From contig NW_019211457.1 of the NCBI RefSeq assembly GCF_002443255.2, positions 33,099,309 to 33,163,308 of the forward strand: DNA of 64,000 nt, written 5' to 3'. This stretch comes from Varroa destructor. Its lineage: Eukaryota > Arthropoda > Arachnida > Mesostigmata > Varroidae. The first letter of the stretch is position 1, and each line of letters starts with the position of its first letter. The notes beneath the pieces are model-generated. The model did not search any database. It was not told the DNA's origin and saw only the letters and a list, made by a program, of their open reading frames with translations. Positions 25,801 through 37,478 of the stretch are shown in pieces. Position numbers and translations under genes: made by a program.

Positions 25801-26650
25801 TTAGATTCTAGACCCACTGGCATCATGAGTTTGGTGGGACGGTTACAAAGTCTTCATAGGTCGCTAGCCAGGTGCAGCTGCCGATACCACCATACGAATT
25901 GTTGTCATTTGCGCTTAGTCGACTCCACGGCATCGACTGAGCGCTAATTTCTTTGTTACGTACAAAAGGAATACGGGTTTCCGCATCGACACTGAAGGCA
26001 ATGAGAAGGGGAGGCCGTGACGACTACTACCTCAGCCTACACAGGCCTCTTTTTGCAATGGCAACAGTGCCGCCGCGAGAATTGCTATCCTCTCCCGGCA
26101 GCTTCTATAGGGCTTGATCTCTGGCGACCAGCTATCACCGTCTACCCGATAACGTGTGTGTTGTCTACTTTCCCGTCGTCGCCTTCTTTTTATTGTATTT
26201 GTGCCTTGGTAACGTTACGGTTGTTGCTGCTGTGCATCATCTCATTACTCGGCTGAGCAGCGCCAACGGCTGACGCGACGCTTACGCTGTGGCCTTGAAT
26301 TATTTCTCTGTCTGTCTGTCCACTGCTGCTGGCGCTATTTCACGCTAGCTAACTACGCAACTTACGGAACGTCGGCCGCTTGCAATGAAACACCTAAATA
26401 TAGTGGTAGCAAGCTCTGCAAGGAAAAAAGAAAAGTGCTGCCACCACGGCCGGCGTTCCGCCATGCCCGTTGCAGTCGAAGCTCTGGCCTTTCGAGGGCC
26501 TAGGTGGTTGTTGGAAGTAGAGCAAAGGAAAAAGATAGAAAGAGAAATGTAGTTGGTGAAAAACGCAAGTAAGAAACATACTTATTGCGATAACAAGAGA
26601 GACAAATCTATTAGATGGATCGTGTAATATGTGTTTCGTTAGCAACGCAC
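22894..26650. other. non-coding stretch, one further weak open frame
   Basis: The plus frame 22990-23325 (111 codons, about 36% G-starting codons, Gly/Asp/Ala-rich, ending in Leu/Pro-rich residues) could be another exon of whatever lies at 22.7 kb, but it has no clear acceptor. The rest, especially 23330-26000, has no supported gene. A poly-T tract lies at about 24662-24676. Confidence 0.4.
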
Positions 26651-26851
26651 GGCAAAACGCCATAACCAGTTCGCCAGGGCCGGCAAGACACATTGGTATC
26701 TTGTCCGATGGGCTGCGAGTCAGCCCGCCGCACTTTTCTTCTGTTAACATTGCCGTAGCCGTTGACACAGGCCAATCCAAGGTCACGGGCACTTCATGAT
26801 GACACCAAAGAATCAGCGCGCCCCGTGGACCGTTCTGATTTGTGTCGACAA
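26651..26851 (-). CDS. candidate exon downstream of the membrane-segment exon
   Basis: Read on the minus strand, a branch-point-like TAAC and a moderate acceptor precede base 26851 (an alternative acceptor gives 26834, phase 0). The frame encodes a Gly/Trp/His-containing start (GALILWCHH) followed by a Thr/Ala- and Cys-containing stretch. About a third of codons start with G and third-position GC is slightly raised. A weak donor (GCC then GTGCGT) lies after 26651, and without it the frame continues open to about 26394. It lies just downstream of the 26972-27281 candidate on the same strand and could be joined to it in phase 0, but this is a hypothesis. No family is recognised. Confidence 0.2.
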
Positions 26852-26971
26852 CTCAAGCCAAGCGAGGTTACGAGCTCGCAGAGAAATGCGTACCATCTAT
26901 CATATAATCTAGATTCGATCAATGACCCGTAAATTGACAGAAACGGCACAACGAATAGGTGTCTACGGCAC

Positions 26972-27281
26972 CTACCGCCGCATACATGCTAAATAATAGT
27001 ACACATATAATCCGTGGAAGTTGGGTTGCTTTGTGGGTGCGGCCATTGGACGCTCGCCGTCGCTCTCGTGCCAGCTCGAGACATCTTCCATGCGCCTTCT
27101 CACTTGACGCATGATTAGAGCGACTGTGGTGAGCAGGTGATACAGGATAAGAGATATACCTGCCAGGACAGAAATCGCTATGGGGCAAATATTGAACCGA
27201 ACGGCGGACCGCAAGCAGCGATGCTTCTTGTCCCTGTTGTAGTCTAGCCAAAAGGCAGATATGGCCGCATACGACGGGTCG
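26972..27281 (-). CDS. candidate exon with a transmembrane segment, unknown membrane protein
   Basis: On the minus strand a pyrimidine-rich acceptor (TTTCATTCTAG) ends just before 27281. The frame then encodes a polar, aromatic and basic lead-in (FWLDYNRDKKHR), a roughly 25-residue uncharged hydrophobic helix (core PIAISVLAGISLILYHLL), and immediately after it a basic cluster (RQVRRR) and a charged Ser/Glu/Asp tail. Hydrophobic helix followed by basic residues fits a single-pass membrane protein under the positive-inside rule. About 34% of codons start with G and third-position GC is about 64%, above the background. A strong donor (CAA then GTGAGA) inside the frame would end the exon at 27104. 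Otherwise the frame stops at 26972-26974. The family is unknown to me. Confidence 0.32.
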
Positions 27282-30200
27282 CTAGAATGAAACGATTATA
27301 TGTGACGGTTAGCTGGGATGTTCGTGGATGAACGCTATCGCAGAAGCCTGATTGTAACTTGGGTTATTTTTAGACGTTTTAGCTCGCTTTCATTTGGTGT
27401 GACCAGGTTATCATCGGTGAATGTGTGTCAGATGCTAAAGGAATGATGATGGGTAACAGACAACGTTAGGGTAAATACGGGTAATTAACCTATAATCATA
27501 ACTATTAGCTAATGAAAAATTGTACGTAGCCATGAGGTATATCTGAAAAGCAGCTACAGAAGTTGTATACTTTCGGATCAAAATAGAAAAATTACTTAAT
27601 ACGTTTACATCGAAACGCTCAATCGACTTCCAATTGGCTATGCAAGCTGCCTGTGGCAAAACAGGTATGGCACTGGGAAGTTAAAGGACAATTTTAAATA
27701 TATATAAATAATTTCCAAAGAAAAAAACAGGTACTATGTAGGTATACGCCGGAAACAAAGGTTTTATTTTAGTTCCGCTTCCAAGTAAGACGGCTAATAA
27801 CAGACGTTACCGTTCCGAGACGCTGTCGCTGAAGTTGATGCGATCGCCAGTATAATTGATACGCAATATCGGTCTAACATATCATCGCCTCGGACTGCCT
27901 CGGCCCTCCTGTCTGGCCTTTCCTCTTTAGCTCGATTCACGTTTTCCTTTGAATTACAGAACGCTGTCGAATTCTATAAACCGATTGTGCCATTGAGGTG
28001 ATGCCTGCAAAGATGTCGCCGAGATGCTGTTTCGCTCGACCTGCCTGTCTGACAAGTAGTCGCAGTCTACAGTAGCGATTACGCTAATATCTTTCGTTCA
28101 AAGCCGTAGATGCTACCATTCCACAGGTGGCCTGGCGTTACCAACGCTATTTTCGCCGTCGTCCTGCGTATGTTGCCACCCTCCACGAGCGTTCCTGTCA
28201 CAGCGAAGGTAGAGCAAATGAGACTGTACGGAAATCACCATCAGCCCCGGGTGGCCAGTTGCGGTTCACGATCCGCATCAGAAATCGTCTGGTCCTGGCT
28301 CGGCAGCCAGTGGGTCGTTTACGGTTGGTGGCAGTGGTTCTGTCGCCTGGAGAAACGATTTAAAGTCGCCTTACTTAATAAAGATTTTATCCCTATGTAA
28401 TGTGACCTCGCCTGTGTTCGGTCCCGAAAGCAACTACAGTGGGATATTAACGAGCTGTTAAGTGTTTTCCTGATACTGACTTGATGAGTTTGATTTGAAG
28501 AATATACTAAGTGGACTACAATGTAAGATAGTAACACCTGACAACAGGTGCTTTGTTAGTCGCTGGCCACGTATGCATCGTAACGGCCAGTATGATGCTA
28601 GATCTGTTTTTGTTTTTATCAGTCAACACCAAGCGGTTTGTATCGCAGTGCAGCATCAATTCAAATAGTTGCCTAATATCTTTCGCGGAAAAACGGAGCG
28701 GGACAAAGTTTCTTTCATTCTATTCATCGTCCGTTGCTCGCATTATATCTACTACCAAGATACATAATAGTACTACACTGTAGCAGTCAGTTAAGGAATA
28801 GAAGGTAACAATGCAATGAACGGGGGCTTCTGCGCAGAAGATATGTATAGCGAAGTGAAATTTTCACGTAGACCAAATGACAAAGAGACAAACAGATCGA
28901 ACTTGTACTTTTTTTGACTGGTTAGTCATTGACAGGAAGCTCAATGGCGAGATCCTTTCTTGGCATCGAGCTCGCCGACGCGGTTGCCACTAACGATAAA
29001 AGTAGCAGAGCTGACAGCAGCGGCAACCGGGTTGTAACTACCAGCTCAAATCGTTGGCGGGGCAGCGGCGGTCGTGACGTTATGTTACTTCACTCGTATC
29101 GCATCTTCATTTATGCACACCTTGACACGTTTATCCAAGAGTTTCACAGACCAAGGATAATAAATGTCGCTGACTCTGCTATCGTTGATGGTGTCAGTCA
29201 CTCGTTTGGTTTGGGAACGAAAAAAGAGAACTAGAATAGGGACGAGCGAACCTTAACCCTACTTCTTGGAAATACGCGGGCGGATGCGTCTGCTTTGGCG
29301 AATTTTACCGCCACATGTACCACTGTGCCCGCTATCATTGCCTGTCCGAATAGAATATTATGTTGCTGACCTTGCTTCTACGACGGCCACTAGCTACGCG
29401 AACTAGCATTGTTTATACAACCGAGTAGCGGGTAAAGCAGCTCTGCCGCTATGCTGCTGAAAATCTGACTAAAATAACTAACTAGGGCTACTGGAAGTGG
29501 GAATAAGAGTAGCAGTAACAGCGGGGGTCGTTGAGATATGTACGCGCGCATACAATCGGTCCCTTCATGCTAAAGACTTGAAGCCTTGTACCGTACCGAT
29601 GAGAAGCCAGCCGCTTCTGAAGAGATATGCTACAGGCTGAACTACGACCCGAAATGAAATATCTAGGTAATATACTATTATATGATATCGTTTTCGGCTC
29701 TTTTTCAAGGCCAAGATGCCTTACAAGGGTATCATGCCAAGGGCAGCTGCATGGCACTTATGCAGGGTGCGCGCGGCTGTTCGATACTATACGAATGTAC
29801 ATGTTGCACGTACTTCCATAACTGACACTAATATCCAAATCTTTCAGTTTGCCTCGGAATCGGTTGCTGTTAGGCTAACAGAGACTGTGGGTACCTGCTA
29901 TCAAGAGGAATGATGCTAGCCAAGCAGATTTGGCCTTTTGTCACCATCGTCAAGAATATGCTAGCACGTAAAAGACCGCCAAAGCCAAAACCTATTGACT
30001 CTGTTACTAGTCAATGGCCTGTCGAAAACGGGTCTCGGATAGAGACAAATCTCTGCCAATGACGTAGAATGAAGAAAAGGGTTCGGTTTGAGAGTTCTCG
30101 TAGGAATACCCAAAAGCAAAGGTTCATTAACACACCGATCACCGGATCTGTGTGATGGCTGGAATCTTACATAGTGCGCTAGATCATCGGTGCTCGCCAA

Positions 30201-32479
30201 ACAAAAAACACATCAGCATATCATTGAAGGCTACCAGCTAAATAGTTAGAAAGTATGTAACTTGTTCCATGTGTGGCCGATTTTCGTCAATGCTTCCCTA
30301 TGTCGGTTGTTGAAAAAAACGTGAATATCTGGAACAGTAAAGCGATCTTACCTCAATCGTTATTTAGTATTCGAATTTAACAAAATGTGGAGCCGTTTTT
30401 TATACTACGGTTCTAGTAGACAGATCGAACTACAAGGCCATACACGTAATAATCCAGACGGCAGGATGATACAAAACAGAGTGTAAAGATGGCGCCACTG
30501 CAATAAATACCATTTTACTATCTAAGCTATTAGAATTTTTTTTTTTTTTCTCTGGCTCGATATCAATGCCTATTGAACCGTGTTTCGAATTTCTTATTCT
30601 TCCGAAGATTTATTAGAAAGCCATTGATGTTGAAAATGCTATAGCGAGTAAGTATTTCTAATTGGGAAACACTGAATTAGAAGATATACATTTTATTGGT
30701 ATATATGTTCTATTGGCTCTATGTGGGTACAATCGTCTGTCATATGAATTTTATGACACTTTCTGCTTGATGCCAGTTTGTTGGTAATTTCCTTACCGAT
30801 CTGTGTCGTCTCAACGGGTTTTCACTAACAGTAGATGCTTAATAATCACTACTGGCCAACTATTGTAGTTTCTATTTACCCTACAGAAGGTCTATGGTGT
30901 ATCTTCTCGGTCGACGAGTACGGCTGCGCCGTAAAACTCAATTATGTAACAGGTAATAGTAACTGCCATCTCTTCGTTGGCTCTAAAGTTCGGAAAGCTT
31001 ACGTTACGTGCGATAATAACTAATACCATAATATATTTAACATCAAACAAAAAGTGTACTCAATGCGAAATTAATAAGGCTAACATTTAATTAAAAAATT
31101 CAAAATCAAAGTTTTTTCAATAAAGATTTACGCAGTATACGGTAGAGGGAGAAAAGCAAAAACGCATAGAAAAATAGCAAGCTCTTTTTCAGTTTCGGCC
31201 ATCGGCACTAACACAGGCCGGTACACTTACCGGCTCGGATTTTCGATGATTTCCCAGTTAGCTGTACAAATCACAATCGTTCTTTCTAGCGAAGTATTTT
31301 CCAAGAGAAGGCAACATATCTTACCTTTAGTGAGAATAGATTTCCTCTCCACGTGGCATCATCAGCTAGGTAATCCATTAAGTACAGAGTATCCGATCAG
31401 AAAGGGTAGGCGTATCCAGGTGAAGAGACAAATTTAGTGCCGTCATAAAGTCAGCGATAGCTATTATATCCAGCGAGTGTATCACTCATGGAAAACGTAC
31501 CAGCACTGTGACACTGCATTGTCTGATGCTTCTGGGCACACAGTCGGCGAATAGTTGGTCGTTCGTTATTCTTCAACCGCTTCTAATCCTTTGTAAGAAT
31601 ACTGCTAAAATTGCATATGACACTGTGAAATATTATACTGTAAATAATCGTCTACCGACTTTATTCCACAAGTTCGCATGCATTGACAACAGCCGCGAGA
31701 TGCTGGATCTGTCCTGACGCGTGGGGGCCAACGAGCTCGGAGCTCCGTCGCCGACGACGTGAGCGGCTGAACTGAACGCCAACTGTTTTGAGGTAAATAA
31801 TCGGATGCTGATGGGGTTGTAATATAGCGCATACAAACAACGATGTCCTAGTCCGTAATCTGCACTGGCGTGATTCTCCGCCAGTCCAGCGGGCTACTTG
31901 GCTGGGTTGTCATCATTTAGCACACGGGCTCAGTACGGTGGCAGTGAATACTTCGGCAGTCCACAATGGCCGAACGAGAGAGGAGGTTCAGTAACGGCCA
32001 TTCACCTGTCAGTGGTAGTTGGGCCAGTAACTGTCGCTAGAAGGGTTGAATGTCCGGATCACGGCGGGTCCGCTTGCGTCCGACGCCGTCTCGCCTGCCT
32101 CCAGATGCATACATATCGACAGAATACTGCAAGGTCACACATAGGCGCGCAGGAGCAGCTGCAACGTACTTGTGTCGTCACGGGCAACCCTTTCAGTCGA
32201 AAAACCGGCCAACGTAACTGGTTTCAGTGTCGTTTCAGGAACTGTGCTAATAATGGGAGTAGCACGGACTGTTTCAACTGGCATGGGAAAAGTGAACCAC
32301 AGTGATCACGAGCGACTAAACTCAATGCAGAGAGTGATACAGAAATAAATATATGTATATTGGCTGTTGTAAAGTGGTGGCGTACCGTTTTGCTTAAATC
32401 TGAAACTTTTTGCTACCCTAGCGTTGCTACCAATCTGTTGAAGGGAAAACATCGATATTGCATTGCTTAAGATCTTGGT
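27282..32479. other. non-coding stretch, a few weak open frames
   Basis: No gene is supported. The plus frame at 28929-29234 has about 35% G-starting codons but no splice context. The stretch at 28110-28400 follows a good-looking acceptor (TTCCACAG) but stays open in more than one frame, so no reading can be preferred. Around 31990-32110 one frame shows a Cys/Gly pattern faintly like part of a thrombospondin type 1 repeat, rejected elsewhere in this report. 30230-31240 is AT-rich, with a T tract at about 30537-30550. Confidence 0.4.
28535..28550. promoter_or_regulatory. palindromic pair of CAGGTG E-boxes
   Basis: CACCTG and CAGGTG are separated by four bases, forming a 16-bp inverted repeat. 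CAGGTG is the core bound by Snail/Scratch-type zinc fingers and by some bHLH dimers in animals. A head-to-head pair could be a regulatory site, but a single pair in 64 kb may also be chance. Confidence 0.2.
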
Positions 32480-32674
32480 ATGGGATTGCTGCGCGTTGAC
32501 GTAGAAACAGGCAGCAGCTATACAGACCATCTAAATCATATATTTACTGTTTTCGACAGGAGCGACGTCGGCGAAGCTCTCTATATAGCGTGCATTGCTA
32601 TCACGTTTGGTTCTGTTGGAATGATCTTGAAAATTTGCTGGCAGAAGTTTGCATGTTTAGTCGGGCTTCAGTGA
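32480..32674 (+). CDS. candidate small ORF with a membrane segment
   Basis: An ATG at 32480 opens 64 codons. The first half is polar and acidic. Residues about 35-53 form a hydrophobic stretch (ALYIACIAITFGSVGMIL) followed by Lys, Trp and Cys residues. About 34% of codons start with G. An acceptor-like CTTAAG lies just upstream, and no good donor follows before the TGA. It could be a terminal exon or a small membrane protein, or chance. No family is recognised. Confidence 0.18.
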   Translation: MGLLRVDVETGSSYTDHLNHIFTVFDRSDVGEALYIACIAITFGSVGMILKICWQKFACLVGLQ

Positions 32675-33636
32675 GAGTTTGTCGGCTACGATAATGATAT
32701 TCGTCCATCAATAAAGGGATTGAGTCCTTTTCCAGGACCTTGATGCGGCATTGTTTATGGGGAATGTATTCATGTTGCATCATCGGTACGTGTGCGGTAA
32801 CGATGACTTGGAGATGCGTAATAAGCCTTTCCTTCGTTTGTCCTACTTTACGTTTCTTTTTTATTATAATGTAATAGAATATCGTTAAAGTACTACACGT
32901 GGTAATCCGCAGCATCCATAACTATCCTCACGCCTCTTTTCGAAGCTTTTTGAGATACCCGTTCTTGTATGAGTGATTCGCGCTTGCATCGTTAGGGAAT
33001 TCGTTCGTCCATTAAAAGTACTGACCTCTATTGATGCTTCGACTGGTAACTGCCCCACACAAACTGACGTTGGGGTCTCGCTGCAGATGTAGAGCATTTA
33101 GCCGTATTTCCTATGCTACGTACGCGCTGCGTTCCATGGCAGAGATCGCCAGGCCATTCAACCTGGATGAGAAAAAAGAAAATTTGACCCAAACAAGAAA
33201 GAATTATGTACTCTGAACACTGAAGCGTCCCCTGAGCGTTTAGGTCGGTCATACAGCTAAAATGCCCTTATACTGCTCATAAGGACGCTGCGTTTTGACT
33301 TATATTCGAAAGGCTAAATTAGAACACAAATTGAACGATCAAATGGAAACGCTATTCGAAAGCAGATTTGAAGTTCATGGCTCGTCGGCAGATGTTATAC
33401 ATGTTGATGTTATTCGAGCGGCTGCAACAGATCGTCTGACTAAATACGATTGATGACTATATAGCTATTACTGAAGAGCTAGATTATTACGCTCTAAAAT
33501 CATTTATTATTATTATTAGTCCGCATTACTAGTACAACGACAGTATAATACAATATTATACTACTTGTCAGCTACTACTATTGAAGTCTAATTTGCGCTA
33601 ACGGCCAAATATCCGCTGAGATTCTCATTTGCTTGC

Positions 33637-33734
<98 letters not shown>

Positions 33735-34416
33735 GCTGTTGTTGTTGCTGTTGTTGTTGTTGTTGTTGAAGGACATCAATTCACCCCTCAAGTCGATCCA
33801 TGAATGAGCATATCTTTTATAGGTAACCTGTTTTGAATGGTAATACTTTGACGATACGCATCGCAGTGCCGATGCCCCTTTACTCCGCTGTGTATCAATC
33901 GCAGCACGTAGGGCTGACCTCTTGGTTGTTTAATGCTCTATTTTTCCTCAAAAGCCTTGCGTCTTGCTTTTTAGCTTGCCCATCTTAGCTTTAATAGTTT
34001 CGTGAGCCTATTTGTTATTCTTGCACCGTTAGAATATCTATCTGTCGTGTCTTTGGGGTGCGCATTTGCCAATAGCTGCCCTGTCTGCTTCCCGGTATGC
34101 AGGTAGGCGCCTTCTATATGTACTGGACTGCTGCGTTTCCGTTCTCTCCTCCCAATAAATGTTTTGACGCTTCTTCCTATGTGTCTTCTCCGCACAGTTC
34201 AGGAGGAATCCGCTGACTCCTTGCCAGATCACTGCTCCTTCTTTAAGATATTTCTTTTGCCTACAGCCTCTGTCGCCTCAGTTCAGCTTTTGAATCTTAG
34301 CCCTGTCTCCTTGGAGTCCTACTGCCGCCAGTGTCCTGTCAAATCCTTTGTCCTTCGGTGTCTCTTCCCTTCTTACCTTTTCTCATTCTTTGATCTTCTC
34401 TAAGATGCTTGTGTGA
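32675..34416. other. non-coding stretch around a GTT array
   Basis: Apart from the GTT microsatellite there is no supported gene. The last 250 bases (about 34160-34404) are strongly pyrimidine-rich (T/C-rich on the plus strand), as would be expected upstream of a 3' splice site. Confidence 0.45.
33639..33767 (+). repeat. (GTT)43 trinucleotide microsatellite
   Basis: This is a 129-base array of GTT (AAC on the minus strand) with two GCT interruptions near its right end. It gives a long poly-Asn frame on the minus strand, which is an artefact of the repeat. Confidence 0.97.
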
Positions 34417-34635
34417 CTCCGTCCATGTGACGCTAAAGGCATCGGTGGAGGTGGCGTGGCCGGACCAGGCCAACCGCTGATACCTAACATCAGCAGCAAG
34501 AGCGGCCGACCAAATGCGACTGAATCCCAGTTATCGGAGGCGACGGGCTCCAGCGGCAGCGGTGGCAGCTCAAATGGTTGGTGTCAAAATAACAATACCC
34601 CGATGACACTTGAAGTTAGCAGGCAAGCACTCTGA
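34417..34635 (+). CDS. candidate Gly/Ser-rich exon
   Basis: A long pyrimidine-rich tract ends near 34404, and an open frame runs from 34417 to a TGA at 34633-34635. It encodes a Gly-rich start (GIGGGGVAGPGQP), a polar Asn/Ser/Glu middle and a Ser/Gly run (SSGSGGSSNG), a texture common in disordered linkers of arthropod regulatory proteins. About a third of codons start with G. The exact acceptor is uncertain (after CTAAG at 34404 the first codons hit a stop, and CTAAAG at 34438 is weak), and no good donor is visible. A minus-strand frame is also open over the same bases. Confidence 0.2.
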   Translation, partial: LRPCDAKGIGGGGVAGPGQPLIPNISSKSGRPNATESQLSEATGSSGSGGSSNGWCQNNNTPMTLEVSRQAL

Positions 34636-37196
34636 GCTGGTAGTGCTCTTCCGCGCTGCGACCCCTCGTCGTCACCGCCTTACTGAGCCTTGGCAGGCAC
34701 TGCAACCCGGCTATTCTTGGTTCGACAAGCAAAGGGCGTTTCTTAATCTGCGCTGTTCGGCCAGCGGCGATTGCTGCATTTGGAGGTGGCTGCATTGGCC
34801 ACTATCGAATCGAGCACCAGGCGGCACCTTCAACCCTATTTGTCCCTCATGGAACGCGCAGTTTCGCACACTTCTTGTGAATTGCGTCTCCCCTGGCTAA
34901 AGGCAGCTTTCCTTTAGGCTCTCTGCAATCGGACGCCTGATGGAGAAGCCTGTACGGTGACGCACAGGAACTGGTCCATCCGATGCTGCCATCGCGACCA
35001 TAATCATCATCATGGAAGCCGACATCCGCTATTTCACTGTCGATGGTGAAGTGGATCAGCCACTGGGAATTCAGCCTATCTTCTCGGCCAAAATATATGT
35101 TGTCCTTGCTTCCTCATCTCTCCTCTTTCCTCGATGAAGATAGGTAACGAAGAGAGACGACCAGCAAGAAATGAACGAAGCAATCGGGGCCTATCGTTGC
35201 AATGTATCGTGCTCTGTCCGCTTTGTTTATGGCCTTCGTCTTCCTGCCACCGGCCGATGATCGCGTTGCTGATTGCTTTAGCTGGCTATCCCAGCAATAG
35301 CAGTAACAACGTTCACACGCCGGCTAGTTCATGGCTCAAGGCTTGCCCACTTGTCATTCTGATTAGCTGAAGCTCTCCGTCTAAATCGTGCTTGTGCCAT
35401 AATACCAGTGGCTACTTCAGTGCCCCCTGACTTGCCCAGAATTTGTCCCCATTTGGCTGATCGCATTTGGTCTCTTTCTCTTGGCCTCAGTTTACCGTTT
35501 CCAGCCGGCGGCCTCGCCAGCCATAGAACAGCCAGCCATAGCCGATTTCGCGTGAAAGTGTCCTGTACATGAGTGGATTGGCGAGCGGGGCGTATGCCCG
35601 TCGGTTAGAACGGACACATCTTCGTTAGCAATGAGGTTTAGAAGAAAGGAAAAGCTTGCCGATCTTTGTCTTGCTCGAGCTGCGGGCAAGAAGCAGGAGT
35701 AGGAAAGAAATGGAGATGACCAAAACGAAGCCGATGTGGTACCCATCTGGCATGTACGAGTTATGACCGGACAGACTTTGCGTCAAATGGTCATCCGCGG
35801 CCGTGCACTGCTAGCCTTAGTGGTTGGCAAGGTAGCGCTTCTTCCGAGTTGTCCGTCGGGTTGAATGTTCACTTGCCACTAGAGGGTCTGCTACTCGGTT
35901 CAAGTCCGACAGGACAGTGGCGGGCGGGCGGGCGGTCGCTCGCTCGGGCTGGCTGGTAGGCCTCAACAGTATTAGCTGACAACTACTCCCGCTAGCCCAA
36001 GTGGTCACTAGTGCTCTGGGCGATTTGGTCGAGTCCAACCGCTGCTCGATTGGACAGCAGTGAGATGGACTCACATTCAACTTCCTTATGGATTGTCGAG
36101 TAAGTGATCTGACCGGCTAGATAAACTAGGTAGAGTCCAGATAATTGGAAGGCTGACCTGGGATGAGCCGAAAAATTATGAACTTACAACAGAGAACCTA
36201 TTTTATTGGTGTGCAGTTCCAGAGGAAACTGACGTCTGAAGTGACAAACGGTCACCTCAGACCTCATACGCGCACCATTTAGCGAGAAAGAACCCTCGGA
36301 TGTTTAAGCATTAAATATGATTTCAGCGTTGTTAAAAAGGCAGTGACCTCGAAGAGTAGACGAAATTGTGGTGTCAGCAGGGCGCATCATTTGGGTCGTT
36401 TCTGCGCACGTACCATGTAGCTAGATGATGATGGTAATCAAGATGTCATATTTATATTAAACACGAAGGTAATCTATGTCGAAGAAGAGGTTATGAAAAA
36501 AATATTAACCCGACACAAGAGCGTAAAATCACACATTTCCGTCAAAAGTTAGCAGAAGCTGAACACGGAACGTAAAGATGATCTCAACAACTGTTATGCC
36601 AGACTCTGTAGATTAATATATATATACATAAGTAACTGCTAAGGTTGCCTTTTTGTTGGTAATTGAATCACATCTTTGTCTGGAGACATGTTATAGGATG
36701 TTGATAGAATGCCTAGTAATATAATTTAGTATCTTAGACAAAGCGTACATATTTCAATAACTATTTCTCTACCAATCACTTAAATATCTAGTAACGTAGA
36801 CAAATGTAATTAGCCGTTATTATTACTATGACAATATCTTAATGGGAACAGTATTTATATAATGATTATTTGAATCAAAGCAGCTGCTTATGCGTCAAAT
36901 CCGCTTCGGCTCGAAATGCCTTTAAGCAGATAGGACATGTCTATCTGTTATTGGTCCTGTTACGGTCCATTAACGGTCCATACGAGCGTATATAGTAAAG
37001 GGAGTACTGCAAGAACTTATGAACATCAAACTTATTGTAAATAACAGCATTATTACCATGGACCAATGTATTTCTCTACCTTTTGCTCTTGCTTAGCACA
37101 ATAGTCTTTATACTGTTATCGTTTTAGCAATGTAATTGTGGCTACCGGCGTAATTGATATCGATGTTATCTTTATTTCCTCAAAGACGTCGGATAG
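34636..37196. other. GC-rich then AT-rich stretch without a supported gene
   Basis: From 34640 to about 36080 the DNA is GC-rich. One plus frame there (about 34655-34890) has an Ala/Gly-rich coding-like texture but competes with another open frame. A GCGG-rich tract lies near 35920-35945. From 36100 to 37190 it is AT-rich and empty, apart from a small duplication of ACGGTCCAT at 36962-36981. Confidence 0.4.
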
Positions 37197-37478
37197 GTGC
37201 CCTCTTATATAAATGTTGACGCTGATTACTATGTTTCCGACATCGAAGTTATCAACGCACGCCCGGTGGAGAACACCTGTCATTTGGAACAATTTTACTT
37301 GTTCGCGTTGTGCTTTGCTGTGATTTTCGTAGTTGTTCTAGTAACAACAATAGCTGTTCCGACGTTGTCCACCAGCTTCCTCTCGCTATTATCAACGGTA
37401 CACCGTACGCGGTTGCCCGCGTACGCGCGGACGTCCCTGCATCGGGACGGATCGCTTGGCCTATCGTTTACTGGCTAG
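37197..37478 (+). CDS. candidate exon with a membrane segment
   Basis: An acceptor-like TAG follows a T/C-rich stretch and ends at 37196. The frame encodes an acidic, Asp/Val/Glu-containing lead (about residues 1-30, including DADYYVSDIEV), a Cys-His-Leu stretch, then a strongly hydrophobic segment (core LFALCFAVIFVVVLV) that could span a membrane, and a Ser/Thr/Arg tail. About 30% of codons start with G. An overlapping plus frame (37310-37492) is also open with reasonable texture, so the reading frame over the second half is uncertain. No family is recognised. Confidence 0.25.
   Translation: MPSYINVDADYYVSDIEVINARPVENTCHLEQFYLFALCFAVIFVVVLVTTIAVPTLSTSFLSLLSTVHRTRLPAYARTSLHRDGSLGLSFTG

Noticed and set aside
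31990..32110. Cys/Gly pattern resembling the second half of a thrombospondin type 1 repeat
   Set aside because: The Trp-containing first half is in another frame and too close, and only two cysteines fit. Similarity is too weak to call.
33588..33791. Poly-Asn frame on the minus strand
   Set aside because: It is simply the GTT microsatellite translated.
35848..35918. tRNA-like segment with a GGTTCAAGTCC B-box string and possible 7-bp acceptor pairing
   Set aside because: The T stem is nearly right, but the acceptor pairing needs wobbles, and no D arm or anticodon arm can be formed in between.
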